Shown: one piece after another, positions 1 to 4,801 of the stretch
Numbering within the stretch: position 1 is the stretch's first letter
How the letters are laid out: every line of letters begins with the position of its first letter
Assembly: GCA_003446335.1 (NCBI GenBank)
Contig: DMAZ01000147.1
Location: 1 to 5,023, forward strand
Reading direction: 5' to 3'
Length of the DNA stretch: 5,023 nt
DNA from: Lachnospiraceae bacterium
Lineage (GTDB): Bacteria > Bacillota_A > Clostridia > Lachnospirales > Lachnospiraceae
Program-made: the position numbers and the translations under genes
Notes under the pieces: generated by a model
The model's input: the letters and a program-made list of their open reading frames with translations, nothing else
Told to the model about the DNA's origin: nothing
Database searches by the model: none

Positions 1-456
1 GGAGAGAATTGTTATATTGAACTGCCGCTTCATGCCAACTGGGGAGGAAGACATCTTCATCTGGGATCAGGCGTATACGTCAATTTCCACCTGACCCTGG
101 TCGATGACGGCCATGTTTATGTCGGAGACAAGGTAATGTTCGGACCTAACGTGACCGTCACGACGGCAAATCATCCGATTGCTCCGGAACTGCGCAGCAA
201 AGGCCTTCAATACAACAAAGATGTCTATATCGGAGAAAACGCATGGCTGGGAGCCGGTGTACTTATTCTGCCCGGTGTTAAGATCGGGAAGAATTCGGTC
301 ATTGGTGCGGGAAGTATTGTAACAAAAGATATTCCTGATAATGTCGTTGCTGTCGGAAATCCCTGCAGAGTGCTCCGGGAAATCTCTTCCAGAGACAGAG
401 AGTTCTTTTACAGAGATGAGCCGATCGACTGGGAGGAATTAGAAGACTTAATTTAG
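1..456 (+). CDS. Sugar O-acetyltransferase (LacA/Maa-like), 5' end cut off by window
   Basis: Cytoplasmic enzyme that transfers acetyl from acetyl-CoA to a hydroxyl of a sugar such as maltose, glucose or a galactoside. The reading frame is open from base 1, and 151 residues are visible up to the TAG at 454-456. Family members are roughly 185-205 residues, so about 40-55 N-terminal residues, including most of the Mac domain, lie outside the window. The visible part is a left-handed beta-helix built from hexapeptide repeats (for example VYIGENAWLGAGVLILPGV, visible residues 75-93). The catalytic histidine is expected in the NHPI motif (visible His58), followed by PELR as in LacA. The C-terminal signature GNPCRVLREI (119-128) is typical of the family. 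The true sugar substrate cannot be told. No terminator is visible after the stop; the next promoter begins at the following base. Confidence 0.93.
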   Translation, partial: GENCYIELPLHANWGGRHLHLGSGVYVNFHLTLVDDGHVYVGDKVMFGPNVTVTTANHPIAPELRSKGLQYNKDVYIGENAWLGAGVLILPGVKIGKNSVIGAGSIVTKDIPDNVVAVGNPCRVLREISSRDREFFYRDEPIDWEELEDLI

Positions 457-486
457 TTGACACGGTGTCAGGGATGGGGGTATAAT
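457..486 (+). promoter_or_regulatory. Perfect-consensus sigma-A promoter for the ABM-tetR operon
   Basis: The -35 box TTGACA (457-462) and the -10 box TATAAT (481-486) are separated by 18 bp, both identical to consensus. Transcription would start near 493, giving a leader of about 36 nt before the ATG at 529. The -35 box touches the stop codon of the upstream acetyltransferase gene. Such a strong promoter next to a TetR gene, with palindromes over the -35 and start regions, fits a strong promoter kept off by a repressor. The spacer is unusually G-rich (GGGATGGGGG at 471-480). Confidence 0.85.
458..470. promoter_or_regulatory. Palindromic operator O1 over the -35 box
   Basis: A perfect 13-bp palindrome, TGACAC-G-GTGTCA, overlaps five bases of the -35 box. 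Its half-sites resemble those of the second palindrome at 490-508 (outer TGACA and TCA shared at the same spacing). The likely ligand is the TetR-family protein encoded two genes downstream, which would block RNA polymerase here. The palindrome is seen directly; the binding protein is inferred. Confidence 0.6.
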
Positions 487-489
487 ATT

Positions 490-508
490 TTCTGACATGT
501 GGTCAGAA
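490..508. promoter_or_regulatory. Palindromic operator O2 over the transcription start
   Basis: TTCTGAC and GTCAGAA are perfect 7-bp inverted arms around a 5-bp centre (ATGTG), covering the predicted transcription start near 493. The inner 13 bp, TGACATGTGGTCA, match O1 at 9 of 13 positions. The centres of O1 and O2 are 35 bp apart. The pair brackets the -10 box, an arrangement typical of repression by a TetR dimer on each site. The assignment to the local TetR protein is inference. Confidence 0.62.
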
Positions 509-528
509 TTTCAGACGGGAGGATTATT

Positions 529-861
529 ATGAGTATTACAGTCAATCTTTACTACACCGGAAAAAACGGCAGTGCGGGAGAATTTGCCAGAGAAATGGAG
601 GCAAGCGGAATTGCGGATAAGATCCGTGCAGAGGATGGCAATGTTCGCTACGAATATTTTATGCCGTTAAATGACCCTGAGACGATACTGCTCATTGATG
701 CATGGAGAGATCAGGAAGCACTGGATATCCATCACGCATCCCCGATGATGGGTGACATCGCCCGGCTAAGAGAAAAATATGACCTGCACATGAAGGCTGA
801 GAGATATGTGACGGATGAGGAAGGTTTCTCTGCAAACGACAAAAAATTTATTAAGAACTGA
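529..861 (+). CDS. ABM-domain protein, putative quinol/antibiotic-biosynthesis-type monooxygenase
   Basis: A 110-residue single-domain protein of the ABM (antibiotic biosynthesis monooxygenase) ferredoxin-like fold, which acts as a dimer in the cytoplasm. Some members oxidise quinols or aromatic substrates without a bound cofactor, and others have no known activity. Supporting motifs are EDGNVRYEYF (residues 35-44) and the family-typical stretch ILLIDAWRDQEALDIHHASP (53-72), with paired histidines at 68-69. An in-frame ATG exists at 499, but it lies inside the O2 palindrome with no ribosome site. The ATG at 529 has GGGAGG at 517-522, so it is chosen as start. The gene is followed after 39 nt by a TetR regulator, so the product may remove or sense a small molecule that induces the operon. 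The substrate is unknown. Confidence 0.85.
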   Translation: MSITVNLYYTGKNGSAGEFAREMEASGIADKIRAEDGNVRYEYFMPLNDPETILLIDAWRDQEALDIHHASPMMGDIARLREKYDLHMKAERYVTDEEGFSANDKKFIKN

Positions 862-900
862 AAAGACAGAGAGCAACAGATTTGTCAGGAAGGAGATCGT

Positions 901-1530
901 ATGCCCAAAGGTTCACCCGAATTGACAGCTGCCAGAAGAGAAGAGATTGTTAATGCCTGTGAGAAGCTGTATAAGACGATGAGCTTCAAGGATATCACCT
1001 TGAAGGAGATCGGTAAGGTAACAACTTTTACCCGGACGTCCATTTATAATTACTTTCAGACGAAGGAAGAAATATTTCTTGCACTTTTCGAGAGAGAATA
1101 TGATCGATGGAATGAAGAACTGGAAGAAATATTTGAGGAAAATGAGGTATTGACACGAGAGCAGCTGGCAGACAAAATTGCGGTTTCTCTTGAGAACCGG
1201 AAGCAGCTCCTGAAACTGTTGGCGATGAACAATTATGATATGGAGGCAAACAGCAGGCCTGAACGGCTGATTGCATTCAAAACCGCATATGGAAAGTCAA
1301 TGAAGAATGTCAGAAGACTGCTCGAAAGATTCTGTCCGGATATGTCGGATAACGACATACAGGAATTCATATATGTGTTTTTTCCTTTCATGTTCGGCAT
1401 TTACCCGTACACACAGGCCACAGAGAAGCAGAGGGAAGCTATGGAAAAGGCGGATGTGAATTTTGTTCATCAGTCTGTCTATGAACTGACAAGTATCTGC
1501 ATCAGAAAACTTCTGGGATGCGGACCGTGA
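901..1530 (+). CDS. TetR/AcrR-family transcriptional regulator
   Basis: A 209-residue one-component repressor. The N-terminal helix-turn-helix domain is clear: residues 13-62 contain FKDITLKEIGKV (29-40) and the recognition-helix segment TRTSIYNYF (44-52), followed by TKEEIFLALF. The remaining ~145 residues form the helical ligand-binding and dimerisation domain, too divergent to predict the ligand. AAGGAG at 890-895 lies 5 nt before the ATG. It lies 39 nt after the ABM gene with no promoter or terminator seen between them, so it is probably co-transcribed from the promoter at 457 and represses itself through the palindromes there. Length is normal for the family. Family assignment is firm; target sites and inducer are inferred. 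Confidence 0.93.
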   Translation: MPKGSPELTAARREEIVNACEKLYKTMSFKDITLKEIGKVTTFTRTSIYNYFQTKEEIFLALFEREYDRWNEELEEIFEENEVLTREQLADKIAVSLENRKQLLKLLAMNNYDMEANSRPERLIAFKTAYGKSMKNVRRLLERFCPDMSDNDIQEFIYVFFPFMFGIYPYTQATEKQREAMEKADVNFVHQSVYELTSICIRKLLGCGP

Positions 1531-1576
1531 AATCAGTTTTCTGCCGTTTAGCGGCGGATCATGAACAAGGATTTTT

Positions 1577-1625
1577 GACCTGCGTCAGACTCCATCATAT
1601 CAGGGATCAGGACGCAGGCCTTTTT
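1577..1625 (+). terminator. Probable intrinsic terminator of the ABM-tetR operon
   Basis: CCTGCGTC (1579-1586) pairs perfectly with GACGCAGG (1611-1618); one further G-C pair (1577/1620) forms beyond an A-C mismatch. Five Ts follow at 1621-1625. The 24-nt loop is long but can fold further, with TCC (1591-1593) pairing GGA (1604-1606). Its position about 50 nt after the tetR stop and before a new promoter supports the call. Confidence 0.75.
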
Positions 1626-1649
1626 ATAAAAGATGTTCTTTTTGACGTA

Positions 1650-1678
1650 CTGACACACCTCAGGAAATTCTGTATATT
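1650..1678 (+). promoter_or_regulatory. Candidate promoter for the membrane protein-csoR unit
   Basis: CTGACA (1650-1655, five of six consensus bases) and TATATT (1673-1678, five of six) are 17 bp apart. The start would be near 1685, leaving an A-rich leader of about 90 nt before the ATG at 1776. It lies just after the terminator of the previous operon. No clear palindrome overlaps it. Confidence 0.55.
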
Positions 1679-1775
1679 CATAATACAAAAGGAAACGATA
1701 AAACATTGCGATAATTTAAAAACAGAGATATATTGGAATAAAGAATTTTTTGAACATAAAGCAGGGGAAAAGAAC

Positions 1776-2543
1776 ATGAAAAAGAGAAGACTTAGTCCAA
1801 TAAGTACATTGCATTACGTTCGGCTCTTTTATCGCTCTCTTTTATTTGTAATGCTGCTGATTGATTATATTTCCTTCAGATTGAATTCAGGTGAAGAAAT
1901 TACCGAAAAACTGGAAAGTCGGCCTGTAATACTTGTTGTAACGTGGGTCGTTTTCGTAGTTGAGATGATTCTCCGCTTCTTTCCTTCTCCTCTGGAAAGC
2001 CCGGGCTCGCAGAAACAGTTCAAAAAGAATTATATAAAATCCGGTGAGACAGAGATTGTTGTACACGATAATAACGCCACTTTTCTGGTCGCTCTGATCT
2101 GGATCGTGTTCAACGGTATTTTCGGAGCACTTCGAATGAACGGTATTTTGGATGACGGCATTATGATCCTTTTGTGCAGTGCCTACTCCGTATGCGATAT
2201 GATCTGTATTCTGTTTTTCTGTCCCTTCCAGACGTGGCTTCTGAAGAATAAATGCTGCGGGACCTGCCGTATCTACAACTGGGATTATGCTATGATGTTC
2301 ACACCTCTCTTTTTTGTCGGGACTAGTTATGCATGGAGCCTTCTGGTCTTATCTATCGCTCTGCTGGTTCGCTGGGAGGTGACATTCTTCCTGTACCCGG
2401 AACTATTTTCTGAGAATACCAATGAGTATCTCAGGTGTAAAAATTGTAAGGAGAAGCTGTGTGCGCATAAGACGCAATTAAAGACACTTTGGAAGGATGT
2501 CGAATTATATACGGCAAGAAGAACAAAGAGACTGAAAAAATAG
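1776..2543 (+). CDS. Multi-pass membrane protein of unknown function with two cysteine clusters
   Basis: I do not recognise this 255-residue protein. Hydrophobic segments lie at about residues 15-34, 50-69, 101-121, 127-149 and 171-206 (the last long enough for one or two passes), so five or six membrane spans. Cys160, Cys161 and Cys164 (KCCGTC) precede the segment IYNWDYAMMFTPLFF. The charged tail holds RCKNCKEKLCAH (Cys221, Cys224, Cys229, His231), and both clusters look able to bind a metal or form disulfides. The tail ends in a Lys/Arg-rich stretch and is probably cytoplasmic. The frame is open upstream to an ATG at 1518, but that extension crosses the terminator and promoter. The ATG at 1776 has AGGGG at 1763-1767 and begins MKKRR, so it is chosen. 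A metal sensor gene follows after 21 nt, suggesting a metal-related role, which is inference only. Confidence 0.8.
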   Translation: MKKRRLSPISTLHYVRLFYRSLLFVMLLIDYISFRLNSGEEITEKLESRPVILVVTWVVFVVEMILRFFPSPLESPGSQKQFKKNYIKSGETEIVVHDNNATFLVALIWIVFNGIFGALRMNGILDDGIMILLCSAYSVCDMICILFFCPFQTWLLKNKCCGTCRIYNWDYAMMFTPLFFVGTSYAWSLLVLSIALLVRWEVTFFLYPELFSENTNEYLRCKNCKEKLCAHKTQLKTLWKDVELYTARRTKRLKK

Positions 2544-2564
2544 TGATCGTAAGGAGTCAGGACG

Positions 2565-2915
2565 ATGAGCGGTACCACCCATACGCATATAGGTAAAGAT
2601 GGCAGCATCATCACACACACGCACGAAGTAAAGAATAAAAACCATGGCCATTACCATGATCCGGAGGAAAAGAAGAGACAGCTGAACCGCATCTCAAGGG
2701 CAATCGGTCATCTGAATCATGTAAAAGGCATGATCGAGAATGACGAGGACTGTGCCGATGTGCTGACACAGTTGTCCGCCGTTAATTCTGCTCTCAGAGG
2801 TCTTGGCAAAGCGATCATCAACGAGCATATGGCTCACTGTATCACGCATGCCATAGAGGATGGTGACATGGAAGCAGTGGAGGAGTTCCAGAAGGCGGTG
2901 CAGAAATTTATATAA
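2565..2915 (+). CDS. CsoR/RcnR-family metal-sensing transcriptional repressor with His-rich N-terminus
   Basis: A 116-residue all-helical repressor of the CsoR/RcnR/FrmR (DUF156) family, which binds DNA without a helix-turn-helix and releases it on metal binding. The fingerprint is intact: Cys63 (DEDCADVLTQLSAVNSAL), His88 and Cys92 (INEHMAHC), with the family spacing of 25 and 4 residues. This is the Cys-His-Cys set of Cu(I)-sensing CsoR and Ni(II)-sensing InrS. The first 31 residues are an extra tail with seven histidines (6, 8, 18, 20, 27, 29, 31) in HTH and HGHYH motifs; an N-terminal histidine is a metal ligand in InrS and RcnR. AAGGAG (2551-2556) sits 8 nt before the ATG, and the gene is 21 nt after the membrane protein. 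The nickel/cobalt ECF genes 148 nt downstream suggest a nickel or cobalt sensor. Copper cannot be excluded. Confidence 0.92.
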   Translation: MSGTTHTHIGKDGSIITHTHEVKNKNHGHYHDPEEKKRQLNRISRAIGHLNHVKGMIENDEDCADVLTQLSAVNSALRGLGKAIINEHMAHCITHAIEDGDMEAVEEFQKAVQKFI

Positions 2916-2927
2916 ATACTTATATAA

Positions 2928-2990
2928 AAGCCGGCTGAGAGCGAGCGACCTGACGATTTCTGATGAAATATGTATCCCCCACCCCGGCTT
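2928..2990 (+). other. Long-range stem in the leader before the metal transporter operon
   Basis: AAGCCGG (2928-2934) is perfectly complementary to CCGGCTT (2984-2990), enclosing 49 nt. Inside lies a small hairpin, ATTTC-TGAT-GAAAT (2956-2969), and the C-rich tract at 2976-2984. There is no T-tract after the stem, so it is not a terminator. It does not match the conserved elements of cobalamin or NiCo riboswitches that I know. It may be a structured leader or chance. Confidence 0.35.
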
Positions 2991-3017
2991 GCGCTTCGAA
3001 CGGGTGTATATGATAAT
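2989..3017 (+). promoter_or_regulatory. Candidate promoter for the ECF metal transporter operon
   Basis: TTGCGC (2989-2994, three of six consensus bases) lies 17 bp before GATAAT (3012-3017, five of six). Transcription would start near 3024, about 40 nt before the ATG. The -10 box is inside a Fur-like box. The weak -35 makes this tentative; read-through from the csoR unit is possible, as no terminator is visible between them. Confidence 0.35.
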
Positions 3018-3043
3018 TATTATAGTTTCGGTAATTATTAAAA
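3011..3043. promoter_or_regulatory. Two tandem Fur-family-like operator boxes
   Basis: TGATAAT-T-ATTATAG (3011-3025) matches 12 of 14 positions of the Bacillus 7-1-7 Fur box TGATAAT-N-ATTATCA, and equally many of the PerR box. A second, weaker copy at 3029-3043 matches about 10 of 14. The two share the exact 9-mer TAATTATTA, repeated 18 bp apart (3014-3022 and 3032-3040). They cover the candidate -10 box and early transcript, a repressing position. Fur-family proteins include iron, zinc, manganese, peroxide and nickel (Nur) sensors. The region is AT-rich, so chance is a real possibility. Confidence 0.4.
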
Positions 3044-3063
3044 CACAGGGAGGGGGATAAAAA

Positions 3064-4098
3064 ATGCATATACCTGAAAACTATCTGTCACCGTCGACCT
3101 GCGCTGTTATGACGGTCGCAATGATTCCGGTGTGGGGACATGCAATCAGGAAAGTAAAAACCGAGCTGCCGAAAGACAAGCTGCCTCTTGTCGGTGTCGG
3201 TGCAGCATTTTCTTTTCTTGCCATGATGTTCAATGTTCCGCTTGTAGGAGGAACGACGGGACATGCGGTCGGCGGCACGCTGATTGCGCTCTTGTTCGGA
3301 CCGAACGCAGCCTGTATAGCCGTCTCTGTTGCGCTGCTTCTGCAAGCTGTGATATTCGGGGACGGAGGGATTCTCGCATTTGGAGCGAACTGTTTCAATA
3401 TGGCTTTTGTACTTCCCTATCTGGGATACTTTGTGTACACACAGATCGTCAACAGACTTGCCGGAAACGGTCAGGAAAAAGAGGGCGTACATTATGCTGC
3501 CGCTGCAATCGGTTCCTATCTAGGGCTTGCCGTTGCTGCCCTGTGCGCTGCCGTTGAGTTTGGAATTCAGCCAATGCTTTTTACAGACAGCGTAGGAAAT
3601 GCTCTTTACTGTCCGTACGATTTGAGCGTTTCGATTCCGGCCATGATGATTCCGCATCTTGCCGTTGCAGGTTTTGTGGAGGCAATATTTACCGTTGCGG
3701 TCTACGCGTTTGTCAGAAAAGTATCTCCTGATCTTATTTTTGAAAATATAAAGCGGGGTGTCGGTCAGGATACGAAATCTCATGTTCCTGTGTTTGCACT
3801 GGTTGCGGTTCTGATTGCCGCGACACCTCTCGGTCTTCTTGCGACAGGGACCGCCTGGGGCGAATGGGGAGCTGATGAGATTGCGGACATCGTTACAAAC
3901 GGTTCCGCTCTCGGATACACACCGGAAGGCCTTGCAAACGGTTGGGCTCTTAATCCGATCATGCCGGATTACGCACTGGAAGGTATGAATGAAGTCATAG
4001 CCTATATCCTTTCCGCTTTGATTGGGGTAGCGCTCCTTATCATAATCTTTAAATTGTTCTCTTTATTATTTAAGGAAAAGATACAGTATGATTCCTGA
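3064..4098 (+). CDS. cbiM: ECF-type nickel/cobalt transporter substrate-specific protein CbiM/NikM with C-terminal extension
   Basis: Membrane protein (344 residues) that captures Ni2+ or Co2+ for a group II ECF importer, acting with CbiQ and CbiO. The start is fixed by MHIPENYLSP: in NikM the N-terminal amine of Met1 and His2 form the metal site together with a histidine near position 67, here His67 in GGTTGHAVGG (62-71). Further family hallmarks are FGPNAACIAVSVALLLQAV (78-96), FGDGGILAFGANCFNMAF (98-115) and IPAMMIPHLAVAGFVEA (191-207). The core ends near residue 235. The remaining ~100 residues, with PLGLLATGTAWGEWG (255-269), an extracytoplasmic segment and a last membrane span (311-332), resemble the CbiN/NikN or PDGLE part fused to many such proteins, which would explain the absence of a separate cbiN. 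GGGAGGGGG (3048-3056) precedes the ATG by 7 nt. Nickel or cobalt cannot be decided. Confidence 0.93.
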   Translation: MHIPENYLSPSTCAVMTVAMIPVWGHAIRKVKTELPKDKLPLVGVGAAFSFLAMMFNVPLVGGTTGHAVGGTLIALLFGPNAACIAVSVALLLQAVIFGDGGILAFGANCFNMAFVLPYLGYFVYTQIVNRLAGNGQEKEGVHYAAAAIGSYLGLAVAALCAAVEFGIQPMLFTDSVGNALYCPYDLSVSIPAMMIPHLAVAGFVEAIFTVAVYAFVRKVSPDLIFENIKRGVGQDTKSHVPVFALVAVLIAATPLGLLATGTAWGEWGADEIADIVTNGSALGYTPEGLANGWALNPIMPDYALEGMNEVIAYILSALIGVALLIIIFKLFSLLFKEKIQYDS

Positions 4099-4801
4099 AT
4101 GGATGACAACAGAAGACAGTTATGTGCCGCCGCGTGGAGGCGGCACATTTGCTTTACGTACCATAAAGACGATCAGTGATGTGATCGGCAGGCTGCGTTT
4201 TCAATCCGGGCATGAGAAAAGATATGCGCTGCCGGCCTTACTGAAACTGATTCTCCTTGTTCTGTTCATTTTTATTCTTTCCGTGAACCGGAATTATCTT
4301 GTGCTGCTTTTCTCTACTGCGGTCTTTTTGCTTTATCTGTGTACCTGGCCCCCGAAAGACATTCTTCCTGTGCTGGGCGGCGCGTTCGCGCCGGGTCTTC
4401 TGACGGCCATCCTGCTCATTCCGGCCATGATCATGAACCCCGGCGGCCGTTTCAATCAGATGATGATCGTGTGGAAAGTATTTCTAAGTGTAGGGATGGT
4501 CGGGATCTTCAACCATACCACACAGTGGAATCATATAACAGCGGCTCTCCGTAAGATCCATATTCCCGGTATTTTTATTTTTACGATTGATATAACACTG
4601 AAATATATTGTAATACTCGGACGGTTCATCCGTGATGTGCTGACAGCATATATTCTTCGGGCTGTCGGAAATCATAAGGGGAAAAGCGGGACTGTCGGAG
4701 GTGTCATGGGCGTGACTTTCTTAAGGGGGACAGAAATGAGCCGCGAAATGTACGAAGCGATGCGATGCAGAGGCTTTACTGATGATTACAGAGGTATATG
4801 A
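4088..4801 (+). CDS. cbiQ: ECF transporter transmembrane coupling protein CbiQ/EcfT family
   Basis: Membrane protein (237 residues) that transmits ATPase movement to the substrate protein. Hydrophobic segments lie at about residues 48-65, 69-86, 93-116, 127-143 and 160-178. The cytoplasmic coupling helices carry the family motif AMRCRGF (224-230, the Ala-Arg-Gly type), and a second, less typical arginine motif may be LRAVG (190-194). The segment ALRKIHIPGIFIFTIDITLK (153-172) is family-typical. The start overlaps the end of cbiM by 11 nt, with AAGGAA at 4072-4077 inside cbiM, so translation is coupled. The N-terminus (residues 1-40) is a hydrophilic extension with PPRGGG at 14-19. That stretch is encoded by a strong DNA inverted repeat, listed separately. 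The stop codon overlaps the next start. Confidence 0.9.
   Translation: MIPEWMTTEDSYVPPRGGGTFALRTIKTISDVIGRLRFQSGHEKRYALPALLKLILLVLFIFILSVNRNYLVLLFSTAVFLLYLCTWPPKDILPVLGGAFAPGLLTAILLIPAMIMNPGGRFNQMMIVWKVFLSVGMVGIFNHTTQWNHITAALRKIHIPGIFIFTIDITLKYIVILGRFIRDVLTAYILRAVGNHKGKSGTVGGVMGVTFLRGTEMSREMYEAMRCRGFTDDYRGI
4122..4148 (+). repeat. Perfect 10-bp hairpin inside the start of cbiQ
   Basis: ATGTGCCGCC (4122-4131) and GGCGGCACAT (4139-4148) are perfect complements around a 7-nt loop, followed by TTGCTTT. The shape is close to an intrinsic terminator, but the T-run is interrupted and it lies 34 nt inside an open gene. It may act as partial terminator, mRNA stabiliser or translation brake; none is proven. 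Confidence 0.55.

Larger units (their letters stand above)
2973..3059 (+). repeat. Inverted repeat pairing a C-tract with the Shine-Dalgarno of cbiM
   Basis: TATCCCCCACCC (2973-2984) is complementary to GGGAGGGGGATA (3048-3059) except for one A-A mismatch, that is 8 + 3 paired bases. The right arm contains the ribosome binding site of the next gene (ATG at 3064). In RNA this pairing would hide the ribosome site. In DNA, two oppositely oriented G/C tracts also resemble the operator style of CsoR/RcnR-family repressors. Complementarity is seen; either role is inference. Confidence 0.5.

Noticed and set aside
499..528. Earlier in-frame ATG for the ABM gene
   Set aside because: It lies within the O2 palindrome, only about 6 nt after the predicted transcription start, with no Shine-Dalgarno. 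The ATG at 529 has GGGAGG at a good distance and begins the conserved domain.
1651..1663. TGACACACCTCAG as a third TetR operator near the second promoter
   Set aside because: Only the left half matches O1; the right half is shifted and not palindromic, so it is not supported.
1518..1775. In-frame upstream extension of the membrane protein from an ATG at 1518
   Set aside because: It overlaps the tetR end, crosses the probable terminator and the candidate promoter, lacks a ribosome site, and the added residues look unlike the rest. The ATG at 1776 has AGGGG upstream and a typical MKKRR start.
2928..2990. TPP or cobalamin riboswitch, because of CTGAGA and CTGATGA strings near a metal transporter
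   Set aside because: The short strings are not in the order or spacing of the TPP core, and the cobalamin-box conserved bases are absent.
2860..3060. 66-residue open frame overlapping the csoR end and the leader
   Set aside because: It overlaps csoR out of frame, has no domain-like sequence and no ribosome site, and it spans the leader signals. Treated as a shadow.
3088..3557. Open frames on both strands inside cbiM (81-141 codons)
   Set aside because: Cys/Arg-rich or Pro-rich translations without family features, wholly inside the clearly conserved cbiM. Typical shadows.
4378..4393. GC-rich inverted repeat CGGCGCG-TT-CGCGCCG within cbiQ
   Set aside because: Short loop, no T-tract, inside a conserved membrane segment. 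Explained by coding for GGAFAPG.
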